A DNA stretch of 36,672 nucleotides, from IMG/VR virus record IMGVR_UViG_3300036799_000281, positions 1 through 36,672 of that record; one strand, 5' to 3'. A program made the position numbers and the translations under genes. The DNA comes from a virus. Each line of letters begins with the position of its first letter. Position 1 is the stretch's first letter. Below are positions 6,049-13,098 of the stretch, in pieces. Below the pieces are notes generated by a model that was not told where the DNA came from, did not search any database, and worked only from the letters and a program-made list of their open reading frames with translations.

Positions 6049-6285
6049 GTGTCCAGTTCGGGCAGCGTCTCGGCCGTGGAACCCAAGGAGGTAGTCGGCC
6101 GCAACATTCGCGAGGCGCGGGAGCGCTCAGGACTGACGCAGGAAGCCCTCGCCGACCTCTGCGGGACCAGTGTGCAGCAGGTGAGCCGGGCCGAGCGCGG
6201 GATCCGCGATCTCCGCGTGTCGACGGTGGCGATGCTCGCGGCCGGGCTCGAAGTGACAGCGGCCGATCTGCTGCGCGGGGTCTAG
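6049..6285 (+). CDS. XRE-family transcriptional regulator
   Basis: A 78-residue protein from GTG at 6049; a GTG at 6076 is an alternative, and no strong Shine-Dalgarno is seen at either. The textbook XRE fold spans residues 14-78: VGRNIREARERSGLTQEALA, DLCGTSVQQVSRAERGIRDL, then VAMLAAGLEVTAADLLRGV. It is transcribed against the surrounding genes and is boxed in by two minus-strand terminators (5914-5949 and 6298-6332). Dyads directly upstream suggest autoregulation. It is a candidate lysogeny or late regulator, distinct from the repressor-like gene at 4054. Confidence 0.8.
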   Translation: MSSSGSVSAVEPKEVVGRNIREARERSGLTQEALADLCGTSVQQVSRAERGIRDLRVSTVAMLAAGLEVTAADLLRGV

Positions 6286-6297
6286 GCCCAGAACGAC

Positions 6298-6332
6298 GAA
6301 AGGCCGCCGCCCCGATGAAGGGACGACGGCCT
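6298..6332 (-). terminator. Rho-independent terminator of the leftward late operon
   Basis: Arms 6301-6313 and 6320-6332 form a 13-bp stem with a 6-nt loop. In minus-strand RNA two positions are G-U pairs, so the stem is continuous, and UUUCGUCGUU follows. It lies 32 bp past the stop of the last lysis-cassette gene (6364). In plus-strand RNA the same positions are A-C mismatches, so it is weaker for the convergent XRE gene. Confidence 0.7.
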
Positions 6333-6363
6333 CGGGCTCGGCGATGTAGGTACGGCGGGTGCT

Positions 6364-6687
6364 CTACGTCCTGCGCTTCAGGGCCAGCTGCTCGCGGAGC
6401 GCTCCGATCTCACGATGCGCCGCGGCGCCCAGGGCCATCGCGACCACCAGGCGGTGTAGCTCCGCGCCCTCGAGCTGCAGGGCGGCGCCGAGGCCCCACC
6501 CCGAGATGTCGGCGCACTCCTCCTGGATCTCCTGCAGGAGGACGTCGACCGGTCTGTCCCAGCCGCTGTTGCCGTGGAGGGATTCATAGTGCTCGAGGCG
6601 ACGCAGGACCTCGTCGGCGAACTCGGCGGTCCCGCCGGCGCGCCCGAGCAGCTCGACCTCGAGCTCTCGGTCCCTGACGACCATCAC
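6364..6687 (-). CDS. Hypothetical phage protein (107 aa), last gene of late operon
   Basis: ATG start in an ATGA overlap with the upstream gene; the terminator follows 32 bp after its stop. It is an all-helical acidic protein with RPVDVLLQEIQEECADISGW and a hydrophobic C-terminal helix (LHRLVVAMALGAAAHREI). The E-x-x-DI-GW segment resembles small actinophage proteins of unknown function. Several gene boundaries in this stretch are coupled, so it is probably co-translated with its neighbours. Confidence 0.65.
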   Translation of the reverse strand: MMVVRDRELEVELLGRAGGTAEFADEVLRRLEHYESLHGNSGWDRPVDVLLQEIQEECADISGWGLGAALQLEGAELHRLVVAMALGAAAHREIGALREQLALKRRT

Positions 6688-7019
6688 GCGACCGCTGGGA
6701 GGTGGCTGGCCGCGATCGCGAAGAGGTCCTGGCGATCGCGGATCCCGAACGCGCCTTCGACCGCCCGCTTGCTCGGGGCGGTGTCGAGGGCGAGGACGTC
6801 GAGGCGTGATCCCTCGGATTGGACGATCGCGTAGCGCGTCTCACGTCGCCGCTGCGGGCGATGCGAGACGTTCCGAACGCTTCGCTTGTCCCGATAGCCG
6901 TGCTCTGCCTTCCACACCTTCGCGCGGCAGGAATTGCCGCAGGTGCGGGCGGTCGGCGAGAGGGCGCTGCAGCCCGGCCGCTCGCAGATGTGGTCGAGCA
7001 GGTAGGTGCCTCCCTTCAC
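6684..7019 (-). CDS. Small zinc-finger protein (111 aa)
   Basis: The start is the GTG at 7019 overlapping the upstream stop (GTGA); a longer frame was rejected as it would cover the neighbour. The N-terminus has a treble-clef-like cysteine pattern, CERPGCSALSPTARTCGNSC, followed by a basic helix (RAKVWKAEHGYRDKRSVRNV). This is the common small zinc finger of phage accessory proteins, probably nucleic-acid binding. The C-terminal part (YAIVQSEGSRLDVLALDTAP) is mixed alpha/beta. The precise role is unknown. Confidence 0.6.
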   Translation of the reverse strand: MKGGTYLLDHICERPGCSALSPTARTCGNSCRAKVWKAEHGYRDKRSVRNVSHRPQRRRETRYAIVQSEGSRLDVLALDTAPSKRAVEGAFGIRDRQDLFAIAASHLPAVA

Positions 7020-7276
7020 GACGTTCGTTCGTCCCGGAGGTCCAGGTCGATGATCGGCGGATGCGGCACCGAGGGCCATCCCGCGTAGACGGCGTCGAGG
7101 AACTCGTGGATCGCCCGGCTCGCGTCCTCGCGGCGGGTGTAGGCCTCGGCACCAGTGGCGACGATCTCACCATTCGCTGCCCGGAAGTGCCAGGCGAACT
7201 GGCCGGTCAGCGGACCCGGCGCGTCGCCGGATCCGGGATGCCGCTCGGGGAAGATCTCGAAGCGGGGATCGTTCAC
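7016..7276 (-). CDS. DUF1508/YegP-like protein
   Basis: An 86-residue protein starting at GTG (7276) overlapping the upstream stop (GTGA). It contains the YegP/DUF1508 core: RFEIFPE, a short loop, FAWHFRAANGEIVATGAEAY and a helix (REDASRAIHEFLDAV). This small beta-beta-beta-alpha domain recurs in phage accessory genes and bacterial chromosomes, and its biochemical role is not established. Its place directly after the endolysin and candidate holin is a common location for such genes. Confidence 0.7.
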   Translation of the reverse strand: MNDPRFEIFPERHPGSGDAPGPLTGQFAWHFRAANGEIVATGAEAYTRREDASRAIHEFLDAVYAGWPSVPHPPIIDLDLRDERTS

Positions 7277-7467
7277 TTCGCCCCCTTGATCTCGTCGACC
7301 ACCGTGGACACCCCGGCCGGGCCGAAGGCGATGACGATCCCGACCGCCGCGGCGATCGGCTCGGGCACCCCGGCCTGGGTCAGGAACCCGTACACGGCGG
7401 TCGCCAGGGCGATGCCGGTCAGGGTCTCGGTCGGACGTTCTGCGATTGCTTCCTTGGCCTTGCTCAT
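7273..7467 (-). CDS. Candidate holin (64 aa, two hydrophobic segments)
   Basis: ATG start with AAGGA-like purines upstream (GAGGACTGATCC). Two hydrophobic stretches, TLTGIALATAVYGFLTQAG (about residues 15-33) and PIAAAVGIVIAFGPAGVSTV, are separated by a short acidic turn. The N-terminus is charged and the C-terminus ends in basic residues (DEIKGAK). Size, topology and location directly downstream of the endolysin are those of small phage holins. No sequence family was recognised, so the assignment is by context. Confidence 0.55.
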   Translation of the reverse strand: MSKAKEAIAERPTETLTGIALATAVYGFLTQAGVPEPIAAAVGIVIAFGPAGVSTVVDEIKGAK

Positions 7468-7470
7468 GGA

Positions 7471-8394
7471 TCAGTCCTCCAGGATCAGACAGGCGTAGAG
7501 CCCGTTGCCGAACAGGTCGATGACGCCGGGGTCGACGGGCGCCGAGCCGTGACCGATGGTTTCGGTCCCGCCTTCGCCGATGTAGTTCTCCCAGTGGTGG
7601 CCTTCGGTGTCGCCCTCCCACCGGAGGTAGATGACGATGCCCCAGCCCTTCTTGCGCATCGCCTCTTCGGAGACGATCTTCCAGCCGTTGTGCTGGCCGA
7701 GACCGGTGCCGGTGAATCCACCCGTGAAGTCGGTCCCGTTCGGGTCGGGCAGCTTCGAGGCCCAACACGCTTCGGTCCCGTAGAGGGAGCAGTCGGAGCG
7801 TTCGCCGGACAGCTGGCCGATGTGTTCCTGGCCGCCCTTCAGCAACGCGTGCTTGACGTTGAAGCCGGGCCCTTCCATCGAGTAGAAGTTCGGCCGGTCA
7901 CCGGAGGCGCATTTCGAGGCGATGTAGCGGTTGGCGAAGATGAACGCTTCGCCGTCGTTCTTGGCGCCGGCGACTCGCCCGTCTTTGCCGACATGGGGCG
8001 TCATTGCTTCGAGCTTCTTATGCAGCTGGTCAGAGCGGACTTCCAGCTTTTCGATCTGCTGCGTCTTCCGCTTCGCCCGCTGCTTGAAGACGATCGCCTT
8101 CGACTTCGCCTTGGCCGCTTTCGCGTCGAGGGTCAGCGCCTTCTCGTCCTTCCGCTTGGCCTTGGCGGTGAGGCTCTGCGCCTTCGCCTGATTCTCGTCG
8201 GGGCCGAAGGTGTTCAGGTGGTGAGCTTCCTTGCGGAGCCTGTCGGCCTCGGCGCGCGCTGCGGCCGCCTGACGTTCGGCCTTCTCCTGTTCTTTATGGC
8301 GCGCGGTCATCCGCCGCACCGCTTTGGCTCGTAGGGCGTGCTGGAGCTTCAGCGCGCGCGCCACCCCTTCAAGGGCAGCCTTGATCGTCGCCAT
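7471..8394 (-). CDS. Putative endolysin (Cys/His peptidase-like) with coiled-coil N-terminus
   Basis: A 307-residue protein; ATG at 8394 with AAAGGA 9 bp upstream. Residues ~1-150 are a highly charged Ala/Lys/Arg/Glu coiled coil. The C-terminal ~120 residues contain RSDCSLYGTEACWASKLPDP (Cys at residue 202), NGTDFTGGFTGTGLG and GHHWENYIG (His 266-267). The DCS...PDPNG...GGxTGT pattern followed by a downstream His resembles actinophage NlpC/P60- or amidase-type lysins that cut peptidoglycan stem or cross-link bonds. No secretion signal is visible, consistent with holin-dependent export. The long basic coiled coil is unusual and could be a cell-wall- or self-association region. Confidence 0.65.
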   Translation of the reverse strand: MATIKAALEGVARALKLQHALRAKAVRRMTARHKEQEKAERQAAAARAEADRLRKEAHHLNTFGPDENQAKAQSLTAKAKRKDEKALTLDAKAAKAKSKAIVFKQRAKRKTQQIEKLEVRSDQLHKKLEAMTPHVGKDGRVAGAKNDGEAFIFANRYIASKCASGDRPNFYSMEGPGFNVKHALLKGGQEHIGQLSGERSDCSLYGTEACWASKLPDPNGTDFTGGFTGTGLGQHNGWKIVSEEAMRKKGWGIVIYLRWEGDTEGHHWENYIGEGGTETIGHGSAPVDPGVIDLFGNGLYACLILED

Positions 8395-8438
8395 GTGGCG
8401 AGTCCTTTCTTTCGGGCCGCTCGAGCGCGGCGAGGGAT

Positions 8439-9122
8439 CTAGAACGTGCAGGTGCCGGTGAACGTCACGGGTTCGCCCGCTTCGTTCGTGCCGGTGAAGG
8501 TGCATTCGTAGGTGCCGCTGGGCGCCGGGCCCGGCTCACCCTGGGGACCGGGAGGGCCCGGGGCGCCTTCGGCCCCGGCAGCGCCGGTCGTGCCGGGAGA
8601 TCCTTCGGCGCCCTGGGCACCGGCGGCGCCTGCTTCTCCCGCGTCCCCGGTCGCGCCCTGTTCGCCCTTGTCGCCCTTCGGACCCTGGGCTCCGGATTCT
8701 CCGGTCGCGCCGATCGCCCCCGGTTCGCCGTCGGCCCCGGCCGGACCGGCGGCGCCTTCCTGGCCGGGAGGTCCACGTGGGCCGACCTTGCCGATCGCCC
8801 CGTTGGAGCCGGGCGCACCCGGTTCCCCGATGTGGCCTTCGGCGCCGGGGACGCCGGGCAGCCCCCGTTCGCCGCGCAGGTACCGGTTGACCCGTTCGAC
8901 CTGGCGCTTGGCGGCGCCGCCGGTGTGCTGGGCCTTGGCGGCGTGCGCGGTCGCCTTCGTCGCCTGCGCACCGGCGTGGTGCGCGGCTTCCTTGGCTTCA
9001 TCGACCTTGGTTTCGCGCTGATCGGTGTGGTTGCTGATCGCGATCCCGACCGCGGCCACCGCGGTGAGCCCGACGATGGCGATGATCGCGGCGATGATCG
9101 CGTAGCGCCTGGAGACCTTCAC
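8439..9122 (-). CDS. Membrane-anchored collagen-like protein
   Basis: A 227-residue protein from GTG at 9122, overlapping the upstream stop (GTGA). A basic N-terminus (KVSRR) precedes a membrane helix (residues ~8-30) and a helical charged stalk (31-83). Then come 39 uninterrupted Gly-X-Y triplets (residues 84-200, from GERGLPG to GPA) and a 27-residue C-terminal cap with two Cys (TYECTFTG...TFTGTCTF). Gly-X-Y repeats of this length form collagen triple helices. Phage collagens are usually in tail fibres; here the membrane anchor and the lysis-side location are unusual. The cap cysteines may lock a trimer. Confidence 0.75.
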   Translation of the reverse strand: MKVSRRYAIIAAIIAIVGLTAVAAVGIAISNHTDQRETKVDEAKEAAHHAGAQATKATAHAAKAQHTGGAAKRQVERVNRYLRGERGLPGVPGAEGHIGEPGAPGSNGAIGKVGPRGPPGQEGAAGPAGADGEPGAIGATGESGAQGPKGDKGEQGATGDAGEAGAAGAQGAEGSPGTTGAAGAEGAPGPPGPQGEPGPAPSGTYECTFTGTNEAGEPVTFTGTCTF

Positions 9123-9442
9123 GAGATCGCCCCCGTCGCCAGAAGGATGAACACGCCGACCATGAGGGGCGCGACGACCGCGGAGAAGATCACGGCGACG
9201 ACGAGGCGTTTGCCTTTGCCTTCGTCGCGATCGCGCTCGAGGTCGGCGACTCGGCCGTAGAGGCCCTGCACCCACTCCGCCGGCGCCTTGGCCGCGATCG
9301 CGTCGCCCAGCTTGTCGAGACGGGAGATCACCGCGGCGTGGTCGTCGGAGTTCTCCTTCTGCATCTCCGCCATCCGGCGGTCGAGGCCCTCCTGCCCCGC
9401 CTCGAGGCGGCCGAGGCGTTCGCCCAGCTCCTGTTGGTCCAA
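9119..9442 (-). CDS. Coiled-coil protein with C-terminal membrane segment (holin-like)
   Basis: A 107-residue protein from TTG at 9442, supported by a strong AGGAGG eight bases upstream. Residues 1-40 form a heptad-like coiled coil (LGERLGRLEAGQEGLDRRMA), followed by a linker and a basic patch (RDRDEGKGKR). A single hydrophobic helix (LVVAVIFSAVVAPLMVGVFI) ends the protein. Similar one-TM proteins with an N-terminal coil lie in lysis or tail-end positions of actinophages and are sometimes called holin-like. It overlaps and is coupled to the collagen-like gene. Confidence 0.6.
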   Translation of the reverse strand: MDQQELGERLGRLEAGQEGLDRRMAEMQKENSDDHAAVISRLDKLGDAIAAKAPAEWVQGLYGRVADLERDRDEGKGKRLVVAVIFSAVVAPLMVGVFILLATGAIS

Positions 9443-9458
9443 CCGAGGGCCCTCCTCT

Positions 9459-11978
9459 CTAGCTCTGGTTACGCGCTTCGCGGGCGAGCGCCTGGCGGGC
9501 GACGATCGCTTCCAACGTCTTCGGCGGCGCGTCGACCGTGATCGTCAGGGTCGACGTCGGCGGGTCCCAACTCGGCTTGGTGATAAGCCGCGGCGCGGCT
9601 TCGTCGGGGTGGTTCTTGATCCCGAGCGTCTGGGAGTTCCGCATCTTGTAGCCCTGCTGCAGATGGCCGGCGGCGTCGCGGATGTAGCCGCCGGCGACGG
9701 TGAAGGAACCCGGTCGCTTGGGGCGGTTGTATTCGCCGAGCTGGGCCGCTCCGAACTGCAGCGCTTCCTGTTCGGTGCAGGGCCACGGCACCGTCTTCGA
9801 GGTCCAGAGGTCCTCGCCATGACGGTTGGCCGGGTTATTTTCGTTCAGGTCGCGGAGCTCGACGTGTTCGCTCGGCCAGAGCGTCCAGCTGCGCCCGAAG
9901 AAGTCGGTGTAGTGGACGGTGATCCCGTTGGCGAAGTCTTCGGTGGTCTCACCCTGGAAGTTGACCGAGGTGCCGGGGTCCGTGGTGTCGATCCACCAGT
10001 CGAACTTGGTCAGGTCGGCCGGTTCCATGTGGAGCTTGCGGTCCTCGAAGACGTTGGTCTCCCAGAGGATCAGGTTGTTGAAGGTCTGCAGCGATTCGTA
10101 GCCGTCGCGTTCGACGTCGTGGCCGGTGAACTGCTGGATCGGGAAGGAGCTCCGCGGCGAGCCCGGCGCGAGCGAGATCTTCGGGAAGTAGGTCGCCAGC
10201 ATGTACTCGACGCAGTCGGTGAGCGGGTAGCCCTCTTCAGGCCATTCCCCGATCGGTTCGATGCCATGGGAGCCGACCACCCGGGGCGTCCGGTAGGAGT
10301 GGGCGTTGGTCAGGGTGCCGACGAAGGTGCCCGTGTAGAAGGACTGGGTCATCGCGAACTTGCGGCCCGAAGCCGACGCCTGGACCACTTGGTGGGCGGC
10401 GCTGGCGCCGTTGTAGTTGACCGGGAGGTCGACGGAGCTACCGATGTCGTCGCTGCAGAGGCCCGGCGACTCCGCCCAGGTCGTCGTGCCGTCGCCGACG
10501 AAGTCGAAGCGCAGTTGGCCGATGTCCTCGCCACCCGCGTAGAACCAGAGCTCAGTTCCGATCGGGAAGGCGGCAGGTTTGCCGACGCCGGCGAGGTTGA
10601 AGTAGAGGCCGGGCGCGACGGCACCCGCGAAGTAGGAGGCGCCAGAGGCCGAGCCGGCGACCATGTAGCCGGCTTCGAGCAGCTGGCCCAGTCGGCGCAT
10701 CGTCGGTTCTTCCCAGCCCGAGAAGCGGCGGTCGATGATCAGCATCGGCACCGCCCGACTCTTCAGGTAGCTCATCCAGCCGACCAGGTTCAGGGTGATC
10801 GACTGGCCGCCCGAGTTCTGCCGCGGCAGCCCGGCCACCCGCCCCTCATAGGCGACGAAGCCTTCCCGGCCGACCATCCTCCAGGTGTCCAGCAGGTTCA
10901 GGTCGGGCCACGCCCGGAAGATGTCCCGGAAGAGGGTGACGTTGCCGGTGGAGAAGCCTTCCCCCCGTTCGCTCGAGCAGCTGAGCCCGGTCGGTCGGTT
11001 GCGGGCGAGGCGCGCGTCGGCGGCGAGCCTGAAGACGTCGCCCTCGGCGGTTTCCGCCTCGACGTCGAGCTCGAGCGGCGGCTTGCGCTCGATGCGCCGT
11101 ACCGACGGCGGGGCCGGGGTCGAGAGCACCATTTCGGTCTGGGCGGAACCGGCCGCGGCGAGCGAGAGCTGTGGTTTCGTGGCCAGCACCAAACCGGTCG
11201 CCGCGGATCCGGCCGCCGGCGAGAGCGGGAGCGTCGCTTTGGTCACCGCGGTGAGCCCGAGGCTCGTCGCCGCGGATCCGGCCGCCGGGGAGAGCGGGAG
11301 GCGGGTCGGAGCGTGGAGGGCGAGCGACGTCGCGGCACCGCCTTTGGCCGCGGCGAGGGGGAGCGGTGGTCCTCCTACGGGAGGAACCGCGATCAGGATC
11401 GCCGCCCACGAGGTCGACGGCGTCCAGGTGAACGCCTTCGTCCCGGTCGATCCCGATGCCACGTTGTCGAGGGTCGCGGCGTGCTGGGCCAGGACTTCGC
11501 CTTCCCCGCTGTCGAGCCGCTCGGTCATCCCTTCCGGCGGGGTGGCCGCCGTCGCCGTCGTCTCGGCGGCGAGACAGATCAGGTCATAGCCCGCTTTCGC
11601 CAGTTCCAACGCTTTGGCCGTGGCCGTTTTGCCGGTCCCCGTTTCGGGCGCGGAGGCGAGGATCTGGGCGAGGGTCGAGGTGCGACCCGTGAAGCCGAAT
11701 GAGACGCCTGAGATTTCTTTCGTCCCGGCAAAGGTGAAGTCATAGACCGATGCCCCGGTATGGAGGACCGCGAACTGCTTGATCCGGTTTTCCCCCGCAA
11801 CCACGGTCGGACCTTTGATCACCACCGAGTTTTCAAAAGCCGCGGTGACATCCGCCACTTCCCAGAAGTTGAGATGGAAGATGATCGGGTCACCGATCGC
11901 CACGCCGGTCGGGGCCGGGACTTCTGCCACTTCTTTTCGAACAGCTTCTTTGAGAAGCCCGCGACCGGCGTAGGCCAT
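9459..11978 (-). CDS. Minor tail protein (839 aa) with internal AAGSAATS repeats
   Basis: A large protein following another minor tail gene. Residues 1-200 form a beta-rich collar-like region with TKAFTWTPSTSWAAILIAVP. Residues ~206-287 hold four imperfect ~21-residue repeats (LPLSPAAGSAATSLGL type). Residues ~290-839 are a beta-rich baseplate-like part with many Trp/Tyr motifs (FRAWPDLNLLDTWRMVGREG, SWTLWPSEHVEL). Size, position after the tape measure and composition suggest a distal tail or baseplate component that contacts the host. The repeats may be a flexible linker. No enzymatic motif was accepted; a GTGKT string is not in a P-loop context. Confidence 0.7.
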   Translation of the reverse strand: MAYAGRGLLKEAVRKEVAEVPAPTGVAIGDPIIFHLNFWEVADVTAAFENSVVIKGPTVVAGENRIKQFAVLHTGASVYDFTFAGTKEISGVSFGFTGRTSTLAQILASAPETGTGKTATAKALELAKAGYDLICLAAETTATAATPPEGMTERLDSGEGEVLAQHAATLDNVASGSTGTKAFTWTPSTSWAAILIAVPPVGGPPLPLAAAKGGAATSLALHAPTRLPLSPAAGSAATSLGLTAVTKATLPLSPAAGSAATGLVLATKPQLSLAAAGSAQTEMVLSTPAPPSVRRIERKPPLELDVEAETAEGDVFRLAADARLARNRPTGLSCSSERGEGFSTGNVTLFRDIFRAWPDLNLLDTWRMVGREGFVAYEGRVAGLPRQNSGGQSITLNLVGWMSYLKSRAVPMLIIDRRFSGWEEPTMRRLGQLLEAGYMVAGSASGASYFAGAVAPGLYFNLAGVGKPAAFPIGTELWFYAGGEDIGQLRFDFVGDGTTTWAESPGLCSDDIGSSVDLPVNYNGASAAHQVVQASASGRKFAMTQSFYTGTFVGTLTNAHSYRTPRVVGSHGIEPIGEWPEEGYPLTDCVEYMLATYFPKISLAPGSPRSSFPIQQFTGHDVERDGYESLQTFNNLILWETNVFEDRKLHMEPADLTKFDWWIDTTDPGTSVNFQGETTEDFANGITVHYTDFFGRSWTLWPSEHVELRDLNENNPANRHGEDLWTSKTVPWPCTEQEALQFGAAQLGEYNRPKRPGSFTVAGGYIRDAAGHLQQGYKMRNSQTLGIKNHPDEAAPRLITKPSWDPPTSTLTITVDAPPKTLEAIVARQALAREARNQS

Positions 11979-12011
11979 CCGACTACCCCGAGACGGAGAG
12001 GCTCGGCATGG

Positions 12012-12575
12012 TCAGCTCGTCTCTTCCAGGGTCAGCTGACCGGCGTTCACCGTGGGAGGCGTCGCCGTCGTCGAGATCACCGTCGAGGTGCAGCTGCCCC
12101 AGTAGAAGGCATTCCCGGCGCCGGTGGTCGACGAGTCGAGGAGAGCCCAGCCGACGGTCGTCGAGCTGCCCGCCGTGCAGGCGGCGAATTCGAGGACCGC
12201 GGCTGAGGTCATCTTGCCTTCGGCTTCGACAGCCGCGTTCAGGGCGGCGGCTTCCACTTTCTTGCGGGCATAGCCGGTGTAGGAGGCCTCGGTGATCGTC
12301 GCCCCCGTGGAGCTCGAGGTCGGCACCACCGTGCAGAGCGCGAGCGCCACCGTCGTGGGCATCGTCAGCGACGACTTGCCCGAGCCGTGTTCGAGAGCGT
12401 GCTTGCGCCAGTAGTTCGACTTGCCGCCGGCGACCAGCGACGAGTAGAGCCAGCCCAGAGGCGATTCGTCCTCGGGCATCCCGAGGCGTCGCGCCTGCAG
12501 GTAATCGCTCGGCCGCGCCTCCGAGAGGTCGATCCGCACCACCTGGAGCGCCTCCTTGGGTTCGATCAGGCCCAT
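12012..12575 (-). CDS. Phage tail fibre/tip-type protein (187 aa)
   Basis: ATG start directly at the end of the upstream gene (one-base overlap). The middle and C-terminus match the pattern of a small phage structural family: PTTVALALCTVVPTSSSTGA, SYTGYARKKVE, VGWALLDSSTTGAGNAFYWG, ending with TVNAGQLTLEE. Related proteins carry 'VALxTxxPT...E(V/A)...YAR...F...G' and are annotated as tail fibre or virion-associated proteins. An N-terminal extension (~65 residues) is specific to this protein. The function is structural by context. Confidence 0.65.
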   Translation of the reverse strand: MGLIEPKEALQVVRIDLSEARPSDYLQARRLGMPEDESPLGWLYSSLVAGGKSNYWRKHALEHGSGKSSLTMPTTVALALCTVVPTSSSTGATITEASYTGYARKKVEAAALNAAVEAEGKMTSAAVLEFAACTAGSSTTVGWALLDSSTTGAGNAFYWGSCTSTVISTTATPPTVNAGQLTLEETS

Positions 12576-13066
12576 CAGGACACCCCCGCTTTCGAGGCGG
12601 CGTCTTCTGCGGCCGCCAGCTGTTCTTTCGCCCTCTCGACCGCCGCGGTGAGCGCGGCTTTTTCGGTCGCGTCGCCTTCATCTGCGATCCGCTGCTGCTG
12701 GGCTTCGGCTTCTTCGAGTTTCGGTCCGTCGAGCGGAGGCGGCTCGACCATGGTCGGTTCACCGTCGATGACTTCGATGGTGGTGAGCGCGGGGCCGGTG
12801 AGTTTTTCGAGGCCCGCTTTGAGGAGGCGCCAGCCTTCCGCGCCGGTGAGGAATTTGACGTCCCCGGTTTCGGAGAGATCGTCGAGGATCGAGGTGACCA
12901 TGAGACGGCTGGGCGAGCCCAGCCCGGTGAAGACGTCTCCGTCGAGGCGCGCCACCAGGTCGTCGACCGAGACGGGGTCTTCGGCCGGGACCGGCAGATG
13001 TGCCGCCACGCGGCGGTGATAGTCGGACGCGAAGACGCCTCCGGGATCCGGTGGGTAATCGGACAC
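12575..13066 (-). CDS. Hypothetical tail-module protein (163 aa)
   Basis: ATG start with GGAG in the upstream gap. The N-terminal ~90 residues could form a winged-helix-like fold (VDDLVARLDGDVFTGLGSPS, RLMVTSILDDLSETGDVKFL). The C-terminal part is an Ala/Glu coiled coil (EKAALTAAVERAKEQLAAAE). It lies between two tail genes, so a virion role is likely. A one-mismatch copy of the dispersed palindrome (12992-13005) sits in its N-terminal region, coding AAHLP. Confidence 0.55.
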   Translation of the reverse strand: MSDYPPDPGGVFASDYHRRVAAHLPVPAEDPVSVDDLVARLDGDVFTGLGSPSRLMVTSILDDLSETGDVKFLTGAEGWRLLKAGLEKLTGPALTTIEVIDGEPTMVEPPPLDGPKLEEAEAQQQRIADEGDATEKAALTAAVERAKEQLAAAEDAASKAGVS

Positions 13067-13098
13067 TTAGAGCTCCTTTCGAGGAGGTGGGAGTTGCT

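Noticed and set aside
11610-11660. GTGKT string in the minor tail protein suggesting a P-loop ATPase
   Set aside because: Spacing to an upstream Gly/Ala does not fit Walker A and there is no Walker B; the region is beta-rich tail sequence.
9288-11702. Long plus-strand open frame opposite the minor tail gene, and similar long plus-strand frames elsewhere
   Set aside because: These are antisense shadows produced by high GC third positions; their proteins are Arg/Gly-rich without domains.
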